A stretch of DNA of 39,286 nt. Origin: Candidatus Bathyarchaeota archaeon. Lineage in GTDB: Archaea > Thermoproteota > Bathyarchaeia > Bathyarchaeales > Bathycorpusculaceae. The DNA is taken from the NCBI GenBank assembly GCA_937873375.1, contig CALMWK010000068.1, forward strand, positions 1-39,286, written 5' to 3'. The position numbers and the translations under genes are program-made. Positions 1-9,501 of the stretch are shown here, piece after piece; the stretch's first letter is position 1, and the number at the start of each line of letters is the position of its first letter. Under the pieces are notes generated by a model. That model saw only the letters and a program-made list of their open reading frames with translations, was not told where the DNA came from and made no database searches.

Positions 1-1990
1 GCCTGTCTTTTACTGCTTCGACGTAGGAGTCGCAGAAAACGTGCCAAGTAAAGTTGCGGATTTCCTCGACCGCGATGTTGAATTGGCATTTCTCGAAAGC
101 ATCTGTTACTTTTTTGGTTAGGTTTTCGGTTTTGCTTATGACCCATTTGTCTAGTGGTTGAAGCTCAAGTGTTTTGTTTGCGTTTGGTTGGTAGTCGGCT
201 AAGAGTTTGCTGGCGAAACCTGAAACGTTCCACAATTTAACTAGGAAGCGTCTGCCGTATTCTACGTCGGGTGCGCGGTAGGGGATGTCTGAGCCTGTGG
301 CTCCGCCGCCTGCTGCCCATTGGCGTGTTGCGTCTGCGCCGTTTTTGTTGAGTACTTCGGGTGCGGCGACGTAGTTTTTGAGTGATTTGCTCATTTTTCT
401 GCCGTCAGCGCCGAGAACCATGCCGTTGATGAGGCAGCTCTTGTACGGCTTCTCTTCAAATAACGCTAAGTGTCTGACCATGAGGTAGTATGCCCACGTT
501 CTTATGATGTCTATGCCTGAGGGGTGCACATCCGCTGGGAACAAGCGTTTCCAGTCTGCTCTGTCTGGCCATCCAGCGTGCACGGCGCAGGTGATGGAGC
601 TGTCCATCCAAGTGTCAAAAACGTCGCGTTCGCCGATGAATTCTGTGGCTCCGCATTTGGGGCACTTGTCTGTGCGTGGACCTTCTAGCTTGGGGTCTAT
701 TGGTACCCAGTCTGCTTCGGCGAGGATGAGTTCTCCGCAGTTTTTGCAGTACCACACAGGAATAGGCGTGGCGAATAGGCGTTGGCGGCTGATGACCCAG
801 TCCCAGTCCAGTGACTTCGCCCAGTCAATGAGGCGCAGCTTCATGTAGTCAGGATACCACACCACTTCGTCAGCTGTTTTTACCACGGCGTCAGTTAAGC
901 TGCGGGTTTTCATGAACCACTGTTTGCGCTCCAGAATCTCAACGTGTGCTTTGCAGCGGTCGCACCTGCCGACTTCTTGGGTTATTTTTTCGGTTTTCTC
1001 CAGCAACCCAGCCGCGGTCAGGTCTTCGACAATGGCTGCACGTGCTTGGTTTACGGTTAAGCCTGCATATTTGCCGCCGCTCTCAGTAATCCTGCCGTTC
1101 TCGGTCAGGAGCATGATGACTGGGAGTTTGTGTTTCATTACGGTTTTTACGTCTTCTTTGTCGCCGTAGGTGCAAATCTGAACCACACCCGTGCCGAAAG
1201 CGGGGTCAACGGATTCTTCGGCAATTATGGGTACGGTTCGGTTGACGATGGGGACAACGATGTTTTTGCCTATGTACTTGTTGAAGCGTTCATCCTGCGG
1301 GTTAACCTCAACCGCAACGCATGCGGGAATGAATTCTGGGCGTGAAGTTGCAATCAGCAGGTATTCGCTGCTGCCTTCCAGCGGATATTTGATGTAGTGC
1401 AGCACACCATCGCGCTTATCATAATCTACTTCTGCGTCGGCGATGGCTGTTTCGCATCTGGGGCACCAGTTCACGGGGTGCTTGCCCTGATACATGAAGC
1501 CTTTCTGGTGCAGTAAAATGAAGCTTAGTTGGGTGCGGCGCCAGTAGTCGGGGTCCATGGTGCGGTACTCGGTTGTCCAGTCGATGCTGCAACCAAGTTT
1601 TAGGATGCCTTCCTTCATCATGCCGATGTACTTTTCTACGAGTTCGCTGCAGAGTTTGCGGAACTGGTCTGGTGGCACATCGCGTTTGCGGATGTTGTGC
1701 ATTTTTTCTACTTGGATTTCTATGCCTAAGCCGTGGCAGTCCCATCCCTGCGGAAACAGCACGTTGAAACCTCGCATACGCTTGTACCGTGCAACCATGT
1801 CAAAGTAAGTCCAGTTCAGCACGTTGCCCATGTGTAACTCGCCAGAGGGGTAAGGCGGGGGAGTGTCTATGCTGTAGGGCGTGCGGGCGGTGTCGTTCCA
1901 GTCGTAACGGTGAATACCCATCTCTTCCCATTTCTGCTGCCACTTACGCTCAATCTCAACAAAGTTGTACTCTTTCGGCAAAGACTGCAT
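1..1990 (-). CDS. valS: Valyl-tRNA synthetase, C-terminal end missing
   Basis: Class I aminoacyl-tRNA synthetase that charges tRNA-Val in the cytoplasm. I translated the minus strand from position 1990 to the window edge: about 663 codons of a family usually near 800 or more, so the anticodon-binding C-terminus is lost at the edge. The HIGH motif appears as HMGN at residues 53-56 after a PPPYPSG segment, and the KMSKS motif is intact as RKMSKS at about nt 382-405. Between them lie a CP1 editing domain and two Cys-pair knuckles (CPRC, CKNC...CPKC), typical of archaeal ValRS. The ATG at 1990 is preceded by GAGG about nine bases upstream and by no better in-frame start. Codon use matches neighbouring genes. 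The function is secure; only the C-terminus is unseen. Confidence 0.96.
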   Translation of the reverse strand, partial: MQSLPKEYNFVEIERKWQQKWEEMGIHRYDWNDTARTPYSIDTPPPYPSGELHMGNVLNWTYFDMVARYKRMRGFNVLFPQGWDCHGLGIEIQVEKMHNIRKRDVPPDQFRKLCSELVEKYIGMMKEGILKLGCSIDWTTEYRTMDPDYWRRTQLSFILLHQKGFMYQGKHPVNWCPRCETAIADAEVDYDKRDGVLHYIKYPLEGSSEYLLIATSRPEFIPACVAVEVNPQDERFNKYIGKNIVVPIVNRTVPIIAEESVDPAFGTGVVQICTYGDKEDVKTVMKHKLPVIMLLTENGRITESGGKYAGLTVNQARAAIVEDLTAAGLLEKTEKITQEVGRCDRCKAHVEILERKQWFMKTRSLTDAVVKTADEVVWYPDYMKLRLIDWAKSLDWDWVISRQRLFATPIPVWYCKNCGELILAEADWVPIDPKLEGPRTDKCPKCGATEFIGERDVFDTWMDSSITCAVHAGWPDRADWKRLFPADVHPSGIDIIRTWAYYLMVRHLALFEEKPYKSCLINGMVLGADGRKMSKSLKNYVAAPEVLNKNGADATRQWAAGGGATGSDIPYRAPDVEYGRRFLVKLWNVSGFASKLLADYQPNANKTLELQPLDKWVISKTENLTKKVTDAFEKCQFNIAVEEIRNFTWHVFCDSYVEAVKDR

Positions 1991-2346
1991 GCACTTGTTC
2001 CTCGTTAATGTGATGGCTGTAGAAACTGGAAAACCACCTAAAAACATTATCCCCACCTAAAGGCAATCTACAACAGAACCTACGCCACAACAAACCAAAC
2101 CCCGACAACAAAACACAACAAACAAAACAACCAAAAAGAAGTTGATGAAACTAAGCAACCACCCATCAACAACAACCAAACAAAAAAAAAAACAAACCCA
2201 ACCTCCAAAATTAAAAACTATACACAAAGAGCATACACACTCCGTCAAGCCAGAACAAACACAAATCTAAACCTGATTTTCCGAGTTTACACTAAACCAG
2301 AACCATTTTTGCGCTGAAAAAGTCAGAAAAGCCTATAGGTGTAAAA
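1991..2346. other. Gene-free divergent region with an A/C-rich tract
   Basis: This 356-base gap lies between valS (minus) and the P-type ATPase (plus). From about 2075 to 2140 the plus strand has no T and few G, and A/C richness continues to about 2260. The ORF that crosses it on the minus strand reads as a G/T-rich low-complexity protein and I do not believe it. I see no tRNA, hairpin or clear terminator. An AGGTG ribosome-binding site (about 2336-2340) sits at the right end, just before the ATG at 2347. The tract would form an unstructured A/C-rich leader if transcribed toward the ATPase. Confidence 0.6.
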
Positions 2347-5155
2347 ATGTAAGTTTAGCAAGAATCGGAGTGGGAACGATACGTCAAAATCATGGCACGC
2401 CCTAAACACCCAAGAAGCTCTAGACGAGCTTAAAGTCGGTGAACAAGGCTTAAACTCGAACGAAGCACAGCAACGCTTCACCACATATGGACCTAACGAG
2501 TTAAAAAAAGAAAAAGGCAGATCCCCCATCAAACTATTCCTGTCCCAATTCACCGACGTACTCATGATTATACTACTCATAGCCATGTCTCTCTCACTTG
2601 GACTTGGTATCTACGAAAATTCCATGGACGAAATTTACGGCGCAATAATTATCTTAGCCATTATTATTGCCAGCGCAGCCCTAGGCTTCACACAAGAATA
2701 CCGCAGCGAAAAAGCTGTAGAAGCCCTCAAAAAAATGGCTGCACCAACCGCTATGGTTCTGAGAGATGGCAAAGAAACCAAAGTTCCTGCTATCCAGCTC
2801 GTGCCAGGTGACATAATCCTTCTTTACACTGGTGATAAAGTTCCTGCGGACGCACGACTTCTTGAAGCTCATAACCTCAAAGTTGATGAAGCAGCATTAA
2901 CAGGAGAATCCGCTCCAGTAGAAAAGCACGCAGATACTTTACCTAAAGAAACCGCGCTTAACGACATGCGCAACATGGTTTTCACAGGCACCGCAGTCGC
3001 ATATGGAAGAGCAAAAGCACTTGTCTCCACAACTGGCATGTCCACAGAATTCGGAAAAATCGCCAAAATGGTTCAAACAACCCAACAAGAGCAAACCCCA
3101 CTGGAGAGACGCATGGCATCCGTGGGCAAATGGATAGGCATACTTGCCGTAGTAATATGCGCAGGCGTAGCCTCATACGGCATAATTATCGAACAACGTC
3201 CAATACTAGACATGTTACTCTGGGCAATCAGCCTTGCAGTTGCCGCCGTCCCCGAAGCACTCCCAGCAATTGTCACAGGTGCCCTTGCCATAGGTATGTA
3301 CCGCATGGCAAAAGTCAACACCATCGTCAAACGGCTTCCCGCCGTCGAAACCCTGGGAAGCACAAGCGTCATCTGCAGCGACAAGACCGGCACCATGACG
3401 AAAGGCGAAATGACCGTACAGCGCATATACACCAACGACGCCGCCATCAAAGTAACAGGAATCGGCTACGCACCCGAAGGCGAGTTCCACTTAGACGACA
3501 AAAAAATAACCCCGGACGAACAACTAAAAACGCTTCTAAAGATTGCTTCACTCTGCAACGACTCCAACCTTGAGAAAGATACGAAAACAGAAAAGTGGCT
3601 TGTCAAAGGTGACCCAACAGAAGGCGCATTAATCGTAACCGCCGCCAAAGCCGACCTGTGGAAAGACGACCTTGACAAACAAGAACCACGCATAGCCGAG
3701 ATTCCCTTCTCTTCGGAACGCAAACGCATGACCACCATACACGTTGTAGGCAACAAAAAAATGGCTTACATGAAAGGCGCACCTGAAATAGTTCTACACA
3801 AGTGCACCCATATTCTCCAGAACGGCAAAGTGCAAAAACTAACTAAAGAAAACCAAACTAAACTTCTCAAAGTCACAGAAGCCATGGCACTGCAGGCACT
3901 GCGAAACTTGGGCTTTGCTTACAAAGAACTCCCAGCAACCGCTGAAGACTTCGGCGAGAAAATGGAGGAAGGCTTTGTTTTCGTAGGTGCCATCGGCATG
4001 ATTGACCCCCCACGCAACGAGGTCAAAGACGCCATAACCCTGTGCAGAGACGCAGGAATACGCGTCGTGATGATAACAGGCGACCACAAACTCACCGCAA
4101 CCGCAGTGGCAAAAGGACTGAACCTGATTGGCGAAAACGAAGAAGAAGGTAAAGTTCTCACAGGCGCAGAACTCGAAGCAATGAGCGACGAACAACTTGC
4201 TGCGGTAGTTGAAAACATTGTAATTTACGCGCGAGTTTCACCCGAACACAAAATGCGCATCGTCAAAGCATGGAAAGCCAAAGACCAAGTTGTCGCCATG
4301 ACAGGCGACGGAGTAAACGATGCCCCCGCTCTCAAAAGAGCTGACATAGGCATATCCATGGGCATAACCGGAACTGAGGTGACCAAAGAAGCCTCCGACA
4401 TGGTACTTGCAGACGACAACTTTGCGTCCATAGTGAAAGCGGTAAAAGAAGGACGCGAAATCTATGATAACATCAAAAAATACCTGACGTATTTGTTACG
4501 TTGCAACATTATGGAAATCTTGGTTATTTTCATTGCTGTGCTCTCTGTGCCAATCTTAGCTAACATAATCTCGCCAGGCTCGGAACTTGGAGCCATAAGC
4601 GAGGCAACAATTGCACTAACCGCAGTGCAGATTCTTTGGATAAATCTCGTAACAGATGGGTTACCCGCAATTGCTTTAGGCGTTGATCCAGGTGACCCAG
4701 ACTTGATGCAGCGTAAACCCCGAAAACTCTTCGAGAGCATCTTTACACGAGATGTCAAAATCTACCTTACCGTCGTGCCAGTATTGATGACAGTTCTGCT
4801 GCTGTTCGGTTACTTCTACCATAGACCTTGGGAAGGCCCTGCTCAATTGATGGCGTCTAGAACACAACTGTTTACAGCAATGATTCTTATGGAGTTGGCT
4901 AATGCTGTTTCGGCTCGTTCGCTGAAGTATACTGTGTTTAAGGTTGGTGTGTTCAAGAACAAGTTCCTGTGGTACGCCATAATTTCGTCTATGTTGCTAC
5001 AGTTGTTTGTGCTCTACACACCTGGGGTTCAGGGTATTTTCGGTGTGAATTCACCTGAACTTTTAGACTGGGGTCTTGCGATACTGTTTGCCGCTATTGT
5101 GTTTAGCTCTTTGGAGATAGGTAAATACGTTGCATGTAAACGGAGAAAAACCTGA
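2347..5155 (+). CDS. P-type Ca2+-transporting ATPase; apparent +1 disruption at second codon
   Basis: P2A-type cation pump of the membrane, most like PacL/SERCA calcium ATPases. From the internal ATG at 2564 the frame encodes 863 residues with TGES (113-116 in that numbering), the M4 motif PEALP (230-234), the phosphorylated Asp in DKTGT (Asp273), KGAPE, TGDH and GDGVNDAP. The M5 Asn/Glu (RCNIMEI) and M6 N-x-x-T-D (WINLVTDG) cation ligands match calcium pumps. The same frame stays open upstream to 2345 and encodes a normal cation-ATPase N-terminal domain (SWHAL...YGPNEL), but it has no ATG, GTG or TTG. An ATG at 2347 with AGGTG upstream is followed by one extra T and then the correct frame (AAGTTTAGC...). 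Without that T the product would be 935 aa. Using 2564 as the start would remove the N-domain and part of the first membrane helix. Confidence 0.9.
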
Positions 5156-5167
5156 CCAAACCAGAAA

Positions 5168-5177
5168 GGTTATATGC
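5168..5177 (+). promoter_or_regulatory. TATA-like promoter for the acetate transporter gene
   Basis: GGTTATATGC lies in the 69-bp gap after the ATPase stop codon. A start site about 25 bases downstream would leave a leader of roughly 25-30 nt before the ATG at 5225, suggesting the transporter has its own promoter. This rests on position and base composition only. Confidence 0.4.
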
Positions 5178-5224
5178 AAAAACACCGAACAACGTCTAAA
5201 ACACTACAAATACGATGTGAAACA

Positions 5225-5797
5225 ATGAGTGAAAAATTGGCGAATCCCGCACCGCTTGGACTATTAGGCTTCGGCTTAACAACTGTGCTGCTGAATCTGC
5301 ATAACGCTGGCTTCTTCCCGCTCGACACAATGATTCTGGCAATGGGCTTAGCTTACGGTGGACTCGCACAAGTCATAGTTGGCATAATGGAGTTCAAAAA
5401 AGGCAACACCTTCGGAACCGTAGCATTCACCTCTTACGGGCTCTTCTGGTGGTCACTTGTACTGCTCCTAGTCTTACCAAAAACAACGTTCTTCCCTGGA
5501 CTCAACGCACCAACGGAAACAGCAATGGCCGCTTACTTCTTCATGTGGGGGCTGTTCACCTTCGCAATGTTCTTTGGCACTTTGAAAGCGAACCGTGCAG
5601 TACAATTCGTATTCGCTAGCTTAGCAGTTCTGTTCTTCCTGCTGGTGACAAAAGAATTGACGGGAAATGCAACAATCGCGACGATAACAGGCTACGAAGG
5701 CGTCATCTGCGGCTTAAGCGCGGTCTACTTGGCTCTCGCAGAAGTGCTAAACGAAGCGCACGGAAAAACTATACTGCCTATCTGTCCCGTAAAGTAA
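5225..5797 (+). CDS. Acetate/succinate transporter, GPR1/FUN34/YaaH (AceTr, SatP) family
   Basis: Six-helix membrane protein of about 190 residues, the usual SatP/YaaH length. The family signature [11 protein letters not shown] lies at residues 7-17, followed by regularly spaced hydrophobic helices, the FTSYGLFWW segment in the middle and the family-like C-terminal GYEGVICG...AEVLNE. Family members move acetate (and succinate in some) with protons. I chose the ATG at 5225 because the signature normally begins within ten residues of the start; an in-frame ATG at 5174 would add 17 polar residues and overlap the likely promoter. The next gene downstream is acetyl-CoA synthetase, which supports acetate as the substrate: uptake followed by activation. 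Direction of transport in vivo cannot be read from sequence. Confidence 0.9.
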   Translation: MSEKLANPAPLGLLGFGLTTVLLNLHNAGFFPLDTMILAMGLAYGGLAQVIVGIMEFKKGNTFGTVAFTSYGLFWWSLVLLLVLPKTTFFPGLNAPTETAMAAYFFMWGLFTFAMFFGTLKANRAVQFVFASLAVLFFLLVTKELTGNATIATITGYEGVICGLSAVYLALAEVLNEAHGKTILPICPVK

Positions 5798-5810
5798 AAA
5801 ACACCTATCT

Positions 5811-5822
5811 CCTTTTTTTATT
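5811..5822 (+). terminator. T-run terminator after the acetate transporter
   Basis: CC followed by seven T lies 14 bases past the transporter stop codon and before the next TATA-like element. Archaeal termination commonly uses such T-runs without a hairpin. Position-based call. Confidence 0.4.
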
Positions 5823-5844
5823 ATTTCCATAAAAACGCACAAAG

Positions 5845-5853
5845 CTTTAATAT
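5845..5853 (+). promoter_or_regulatory. TATA-like promoter for acetyl-CoA synthetase
   Basis: CTTTAATAT lies 48-56 bases upstream of the ATG at 5901. A transcript starting about 25 bases later would have a short leader. No strong Shine-Dalgarno precedes the ATG. Confidence 0.4.
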
Positions 5854-5900
5854 TCTGCGGCTGTATGAGTTTCCCCAAACCTATCTGTAGATGATAAGAA

Positions 5901-7865
5901 ATGTCTGAATCTAGCTTACCGTTCAACGAGAAATATAGTCCAAGTAGCGAAAAAGTTTCTTCAGGTGAGAAGCGGAAACAAGAATGGGAAAAATCCATCA
6001 AGAATCCGCAAGAGTTCTGGGCTGAAAAAGCCAAAGCCATCGACTGGTTCAAACCCTTTGACAAAGTGCTGGATGACTCAAATCCTCCATTTTACAAGTG
6101 GTTCGCTGGCGGAGAACTCAACATCTCCTACAACGCCTTAGACAGGCACGTGAAGACTTACCGCAAGAACAAACTTGCGTATATTTGGGAAGGCGAGATG
6201 GGTGAAGTTAAAACTTACACCTACTATCAGCTTTACCGAGAAGTAAACAAACTCGCAAAAATCTTCAAAGAGTTTGGTCTCAAAAAAGGCGACCGCGTTG
6301 CGGTTTATCTGCCTGTGATTCCTGAGTTGCCCATAACTTTGCTTGCAACAGCAAGAATCGGCGGAATTCACACTGTAGTCTTTTCAGGTTTCAGCGCTGA
6401 AGCCTTAGCCGACAGAATAAACGACTGCGGCGCAAAAATCTTGGTCACAGCAGACGGCTCTTTCAGGCGAGGAAAACCAGTAGCAATCAAAGACAATGCA
6501 GACCGCGCATTGATGACTACATCATGCGTGGAGAAAGTCATAGTTGTGAAACGCACTGGTCAACCAATCCAGATGAAAGAAGGCCGTGACTTCTGGTATG
6601 ACGATGTCTTGACCCAAGCAGGTGCAAACGCTTACGTTGAACCAGAACACATGCAAGCAACTGACCCCTTGTTCATTCTTTACACTTCAGGCACAACAGG
6701 CAAGCCAAAAGGTGTGCAGCATGGCACAGGCGGATACTTAGTCTGGGCTTACTGGACGCTCAAATGGGCATTTAACCCCTCTGACGAGGACATCTACTGG
6801 TGCGTTGCTGACATCGGCTGGATTACCGGTCACACATACAACGTCTATGCTCCATTAAGCTTAGGTGTTACCGCGCTTCTGTTCGAAGGCACACCTGACT
6901 ACCCAGCACAAGACCGCTGGTGGAGCATCATCGAAAGACACGGCGTCACCATACTCTACGGTACACCTACAGCAGTTAGGATGTTCATGAAGTTCGGTGA
7001 GGAATGGGTACTCAAACACGACCTCAGCTCTCTTAGAATACTCGGCACAGTCGGTGAACCCATAAACCCTGAAGCATGGAAATGGTACTACCGCATCATA
7101 GGCAAAGAGAAACTTGCCATAATTGACACATGGTGGCAGACAGAAACCGGTGGATTCATGATTTCTCCACTCTCAGGAATAGAGCTTACCCCATTGAAGC
7201 CTGGCTCAGCAACCCTGCCTTTACCAGCAATCAACGCCGACATCTACGACGAAAAAGGCCAACCAGTAGTTGCAGGCAACAAAGGCTTCCTCGTAGTAAA
7301 ATCACCTTGGCCAGGTATGCTGCAAACACTATGGAAAGACCCTGACCGCTTCAAACAGACATACTTCGGAAAATGGGCTAACACGTACTACACAGGCGAC
7401 TACGCAGTCAAAGACCCCGATGGGTACTACTGGCTTTTGGGCAGAGCTGACGAAGTCCTCAAAGTTGCAGGCCACCGCATCGGCACCGTCGAGTTAGAAA
7501 GCGCACTGGTTTCTCACCCCGCAGTCTCCGAAGCAGCCGTTATGGGCAAAGAAGACGCAGTAAAAGGCGAAGTACCTGTAGCATTCGTCACGCTAAGAAG
7601 CGGTTTCCAACCAAGCGACGAACTTCGCGCTGAACTTGTAAAACACATCCGAACAACCATCGGTCCAATTGCCACACCCGACGCCATCGTCATGGTTAAC
7701 AAGCTGCCAAAGACACGCAGCGGCAAAATCATGCGCAGAATCCTCAAAGCAGTGCTGGTTGGAGCGCCCATAGGCGACGTTTCAACTCTGGAAGACGACG
7801 CTTCCATTGACGACATAAAGTCCACATACGAAGAACTGCGCAGGCAGTTAAACAACAAGAAGTAA
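5901..7865 (+). CDS. acs: Acetyl-CoA synthetase, AMP-forming
   Basis: Converts acetate, ATP and CoA to acetyl-CoA, AMP and pyrophosphate in the cytoplasm. The 654-aa length is standard. Visible motifs in order: the N-terminal ACS segment (about 35-90), the P-loop YTSGTTGKPKG (261-271), the A5 motif DTWWQTETGG (409-418) whose tandem Trp shapes the small acetyl pocket, the hinge GRADEVLKVAGHRIG (514-528), and the C-terminal PKTRSGKIMRR with catalytic Lys609, the residue regulated by acetylation in bacterial homologues. All expected catalytic residues are present. Together with the transporter 103 bases upstream it forms an acetate-assimilation pair. Many archaea use ADP-forming synthetases for acetate production, so this enzyme points to uptake or re-use of acetate, although the reaction is reversible in principle. 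Confidence 0.97.
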   Translation: MSESSLPFNEKYSPSSEKVSSGEKRKQEWEKSIKNPQEFWAEKAKAIDWFKPFDKVLDDSNPPFYKWFAGGELNISYNALDRHVKTYRKNKLAYIWEGEMGEVKTYTYYQLYREVNKLAKIFKEFGLKKGDRVAVYLPVIPELPITLLATARIGGIHTVVFSGFSAEALADRINDCGAKILVTADGSFRRGKPVAIKDNADRALMTTSCVEKVIVVKRTGQPIQMKEGRDFWYDDVLTQAGANAYVEPEHMQATDPLFILYTSGTTGKPKGVQHGTGGYLVWAYWTLKWAFNPSDEDIYWCVADIGWITGHTYNVYAPLSLGVTALLFEGTPDYPAQDRWWSIIERHGVTILYGTPTAVRMFMKFGEEWVLKHDLSSLRILGTVGEPINPEAWKWYYRIIGKEKLAIIDTWWQTETGGFMISPLSGIELTPLKPGSATLPLPAINADIYDEKGQPVVAGNKGFLVVKSPWPGMLQTLWKDPDRFKQTYFGKWANTYYTGDYAVKDPDGYYWLLGRADEVLKVAGHRIGTVELESALVSHPAVSEAAVMGKEDAVKGEVPVAFVTLRSGFQPSDELRAELVKHIRTTIGPIATPDAIVMVNKLPKTRSGKIMRRILKAVLVGAPIGDVSTLEDDASIDDIKSTYEELRRQLNNKK

Positions 7866-7868
7866 ACC

Positions 7869-7899
7869 TTCTTTTTTCTTTTCTTTTGTTTCTTTTTTG
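7869..7899 (+). terminator. T-rich terminator after acs
   Basis: A pyrimidine tract with several runs of four to six T begins four bases after the acs stop codon. The rest of the 207-base gap to the next gene is AT-rich, and I see no gene or stable hairpin in it. Confidence 0.5.
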
Positions 7900-8072
7900 C
7901 GCTAATTTTCATTATTTATAGTGCGTTTTTGACTGTACTCTCTTCTTGAGTTGTTTGAATCGAAAACCTTTTTGCATTTTCGTTTTCTTTTTAAATCATA
8001 AAAAGCCAAAAAAGACGCTGTTTTTGCTAAAGTCTTTTATGTCCTTCACCATATACTACATTTGGGGCTGAA

Positions 8073-8336
8073 ATGTTGCTTGAGGAAGACATAATTGAAA
8101 TTGGGTCTGTAACACATTTTTTCTCCAAAATTAACGTTGCAATAATCGACCTTACCGCGCCACTATCCGTAGGAGACCGCATACTCATCAAAGGACCAAC
8201 AACAGATTTTGAGCAAGTTGTTGAATCCATTCAAATCGAGCACACAAACATCCAAAGAGCTGAAGGCGGACAAAGCGTAGGCTTAAAACTGGCACAGCCA
8301 GCCAAAGAACGAGACGTAGTCTACAAGAAACTATAA
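8073..8336 (+). CDS. Small beta-barrel protein resembling EF-Tu domain 2
   Basis: An 87-residue protein with alternating hydrophobic strands and no membrane segment. The central run (INVAIIDLTAPLSVGDRILI) and the closing GGQSVGLKL resemble domain 2 of translational GTPases, where GQSV/GL and VGDxI loops recur. There is no GTPase domain, so this is a stand-alone barrel of the kind annotated as translation elongation factor-like protein in archaea and near U32 peptidases in bacteria. Its partner is not visible. It ends 34 bases from the stop of the convergent sufB-like gene. The role is unknown; the fold assignment is inference from motif spacing. Confidence 0.6.
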   Translation: MLLEEDIIEIGSVTHFFSKINVAIIDLTAPLSVGDRILIKGPTTDFEQVVESIQIEHTNIQRAEGGQSVGLKLAQPAKERDVVYKKL

Positions 8337-8370
8337 ACCGTCTCGCTTGTTTCCTTGCCTAGATTACCGG

Positions 8371-9501
8371 CTAGTCCGCCTGCGTCGAAGCATCCACTAT
8401 ACTCTTTATCTCCACGTTCAAAGCATCAGGCAAACCAAGAATGCCCACATCCATAAAACCACGTATAATCAACGAAACCGCTTGGTCACGCGACAACTTG
8501 CGTGTCATCAAGTAAGTTATTTCTTTCTCGCTGATTTTGCCCACCGCTGCTTCATGCGTAATCTCCACGCCCTTCTTTTTCGCAATTAACTCAGGAATGG
8601 ACTGCATAAACGACTTGTCATCCATAAGCAAACCACGGCACTCCAAATGCCCCTTGCAGTCAGAGCTGTCGCCTTCAATCATGCCTCTGATTATCATTTT
8701 TGAGCCTTCGCGGGCTATGGCGCGGCTTACCATCTCTGCTTTGCTGCCTTTGCCGCTGAGGACCGCTTTTGAGCCTATGTCCAGTTGGCTGTCTTTGTGC
8801 CCGTACAGGATGCTGTTGAAACTTACCCGTGAATTCACGCCTCTGCAGTAGGCCGCAGGGTACATCTGTACATCCCTAACAGGGCGCATGCACACATAAT
8901 TCGACACAAACGTAGCCCCATCACCTATCTCGACCGCACTTCGTGGGCGCACCAGCGTGTTTTCACTCCACTGATGAATCATCGTAAAATTCAACACAGC
9001 ACCCTTTTTAACGTAAATTTCTGAAATCCCCAAATGCGCCGCACTCGGAACATTTGAATGCTGAAGGCAACTTGTGATGATGTGTGCTTTTGAGCCTTCC
9101 TCAGCGATTATTATGTTGTGCACTCGCTGTTCCAAGTTTTTCTGCGTAATCATAAGGCACGACTGCAACGGGAACGTTAATTCCGCGCCAGGCAGAATCC
9201 GCATGAAGTAGCCACCGCTGTAGTCTTCAGCGACTTTCTTTGTGAATTCGTCCTTGTTCTTGTCCACCAGTTTCCACATGTAATCTTTAAGCCACGAATA
9301 CTTCTGCAAAGCATCTTTGACATCCATAAGCTCCAGCTTGCCCTCAAAAAGCTCGTTAACTTTAGAGTGCACCGTCGTTTGGTCAACATGGAAAAAGGTG
9401 CCTGCTCGTTTTTCTTCTTGGGCTTCGATGCCTGCTTTCTGGGCTTCTTCCAGAATCTGGTGCGGAACGTTAACAAGGTCATTCTTTTTGTTACTGCTCA
9501 C
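8371..9501 (-). CDS. sufB: SufB/SufD-family Fe-S cluster assembly scaffold (minimal SufBC type)
   Basis: Forms the beta-helix scaffold on which iron-sulfur clusters are built, working with the ATPase SufC encoded just upstream. The 376-aa protein is shorter than bacterial SufB (about 490) and matches the short archaeal SufB-like proteins, called SmsB when paired with a SufC homologue as SmsC. The C-terminal core is clear: LECRGLLMDDKS with Cys288 in the place of the essential scaffold cysteine, and ITHEAAVGKIS with His316-Glu317 matching the conserved HEA motif of SufB. The start is GTG at 9501, overlapping the end of sufC by 11 bases with GGATGG just upstream, so the two are translationally coupled. 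No separate SufD, SufS or SufU is in the window, which suggests a scaffold homodimer with SufC. Confidence 0.92.
   Translation of the reverse strand: MSSNKKNDLVNVPHQILEEAQKAGIEAQEEKRAGTFFHVDQTTVHSKVNELFEGKLELMDVKDALQKYSWLKDYMWKLVDKNKDEFTKKVAEDYSGGYFMRILPGAELTFPLQSCLMITQKNLEQRVHNIIIAEEGSKAHIITSCLQHSNVPSAAHLGISEIYVKKGAVLNFTMIHQWSENTLVRPRSAVEIGDGATFVSNYVCMRPVRDVQMYPAAYCRGVNSRVSFNSILYGHKDSQLDIGSKAVLSGKGSKAEMVSRAIAREGSKMIIRGMIEGDSSDCKGHLECRGLLMDDKSFMQSIPELIAKKKGVEITHEAAVGKISEKEITYLMTRKLSRDQAVSLIIRGFMDVGILGLPDALNVEIKSIVDASTQAD

Noticed and set aside
2057-2248. 63-aa open frame on the minus strand
   Set aside because: It is a low-complexity Val/Phe/Cys-rich translation of the A/C-rich tract and is explained by base composition.
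2392-2433. ATG at 2392 as an alternative start for the P-type ATPase
   Set aside because: It is in another frame and meets a stop after 13 codons.
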